From: Straminergon stramineum
Taxonomy: Eukaryota; Streptophyta; Bryopsida; Hypnales; Calliergonaceae
Reading direction: 5' to 3'
DNA length: 64,000 nucleotides
NCBI GenBank assembly: GCA_963920665.1
Contig: OY987266.1
Coordinates: 14,265,001 to 14,329,000, forward strand
The notes under the pieces were generated by a model. The model had not been told where the DNA came from. It made no database searches and saw only the letters and a program-made list of their open reading frames with translations. The position numbers and the translations under genes are program-made. Of this stretch, positions 62,781 to 64,000 are shown piece by piece (position 1 is the first letter of the stretch; each line of letters begins with the position of its first letter).

Positions 62781-64000
62781 TTAGCAAGTAGATGCATTTA
62801 CCTTTATTTCATCAACCATTTGGGCCATTTCAATTTGAGTCCTACATGTACAATAAAAAAACTTTAGTCATTATTGGCGAGTGCAGAGGTTGGCCCACTT
62901 GTTTTCCATTGTTGCGAGAGAGAGAGCGGTGGCTTGGTTTCTAAAGAAGCATCATTTGTAGATCCAAAGACAAAACTTGTCAATTCTTCAATATCTCTAA
63001 CAAATTCCATAGGCTACCCTCCAAGGAATAAAAAGGCCTTTTAATAGTTAAGTTTATTCTTCTTGCCCCTTAATGTTTAAGCACTCGAACACAAGGTTGA
63101 CATTGCAATAGGTTTGCAGAGATAGCCAAAAATCTATTAACAATTTTGCAATGGTTTATAATAACATTATGCAAATGAAGCATCTCAATTTTGTTACAAT
63201 GATTTTGCAACGGTTTAGAATGATAATTTTTTTTGAATTGGCAATATTCCATTACTTTGGCATAAACCAAAATCTGCAATGTCCTATTTTGTGGCCTAAA
63301 ATTAAACCTTTGTGAAGATAAGTGTCACAATTTTTGGCTTGTGGAAAATCGCCAATTTAAGGAAATTGATGTTAAAGGCATATATACATTGATTAACCTC
63401 TAATTGCCTTGACAACCATTTATGGTCGATCTGAAATTTCAGGCCCATTTTTGCTTGGGAGTTAAATTCCTGTGACTAGTTTAAAAAACATTTCAGGCAG
63501 TTTTGAGGGTTAACTATAGAAAAATTTCATTTTTCATGGAGAAAAGTACATATTCAATTATTGAGAGGTCTTCAAAGGCACATGTGTACTAAAAGTAGAG
63601 TGTAATGCTTGCTAATTTTTCTTCATTTTCCAGCTTTATGCAAAGCTTGGCAATTTCATTTGATTTGAGATCTAAGAAATTGTACTTATCCATTTGCTTT
63701 GAGAATGGTCCCAATGAAAAGTTTAAAGTCTTTTCATGATTTTCACCTTTGAAAATTTCAACATGCAAGTGTTTATTGGAAGCTATTTGCAATTTCTACT
63801 TATAAACAAAAATTGCATTTCAACAATTGCAAGGTGGATTGTGTAATGAGTTTGATGTTTTTTCATGTAAAATTAAGTTTTTTGGAAGTGCATCTTAGTG
63901 TGCTAACACTCTTTGAAGTTGTTCATGTTACCTCCAATCCCAAAAAACATTTATATGCAAATTTTTGAAACATTGTGGACAAAGAGTGCATACTAAAAAT
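62781..64000. other. Gene-free AT-rich DNA to window end
   Basis: No recognisable gene. A possible short TTAA-flanked element (TTAACCTCTAATTGCC at about 63393, GGCAGTTTTGAGGGTTAA ending about 63512) lies here. ORFs of up to 69 codons have no domain similarity. Confidence 0.4.
63392..63513. mobile_element. Possible short TTAA-flanked piggyBac-like MITE
   Basis: Left TTAACCTCTAATTGCC, right complement TTAACCCTCAAAACTGCC: TTAA on both sides, then CC(C/T)TC and a GCC word at the same distance as in the 42479 and 16223 elements. Only about 120 bases long, so it could be a deletion derivative or a chance match. Confidence 0.3.

Overview
The window looks like nuclear DNA of a land plant, most likely a bryophyte and probably a moss. 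Five intron-rich, GT-AG spliced genes with plant-type products lie as islands in very AT-rich DNA full of small inverted-repeat elements. The moss guess rests on general protein resemblance and on a GT23-like fucosyltransferase, which flowering plants are not known to carry. No search was run, so the lineage is an inference.

Layout. 1-5734: gene-free DNA with a decayed piggyBac transposase tail (about 200-660) and one anonymous ORF. 5735-7372: an almost complete but dead Tc1/mariner element with matching terminal repeats and TA flanks. 7775-13153 (+): a 12-exon gene for the WD40-cyclophilin CYP71/PPWD1. 13154-31430: an 18 kb gene desert with several families of miniature transposons (MITEs). 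32690-39723 (+): a 19-exon long-chain acyl-CoA synthetase of the LACS4 type. 39724-43262: repeats, then the next promoter. 43263-46406 (+): a 5-exon light-dependent protochlorophyllide oxidoreductase (POR). 47751-51876 (-): an 11-exon, probably plastid-targeted FAD-dependent carotenoid-desaturase-like oxidoreductase, tail to tail with POR. 51985-52240: a 28-29 bp minisatellite just upstream of that gene. 52241-59652: a second desert with MITEs and a long TTAA-flanked element. 59653-61918 (+): a 2-exon type II membrane GT23-like glycosyltransferase. 61919-64000: repeats.

All five exon models were assembled by hand from splice sites and protein similarity. Each keeps an open frame end to end: 621, 665, 403, 557 and 439 residues. 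Two genes (POR and the desaturase-like enzyme) point to plastid pigment metabolism. The others serve chromatin/spliceosome-linked proline isomerisation, fatty-acid activation and Golgi glycosylation. They do not form a pathway.

The most interesting non-gene signal is a set of elements bounded by TTAA and starting CCC(C/T)T, at 16223, 17530, 42479, 55817 and 63392. TTAA target sites with CCC termini are the signature of piggyBac transposons, and a piggyBac transposase relic sits in the same window. Other points are internally duplicated first introns in two housekeeping genes, an ATCTACCA motif near the 5' ends of three genes, and at least four further MITE families present in two or more copies.
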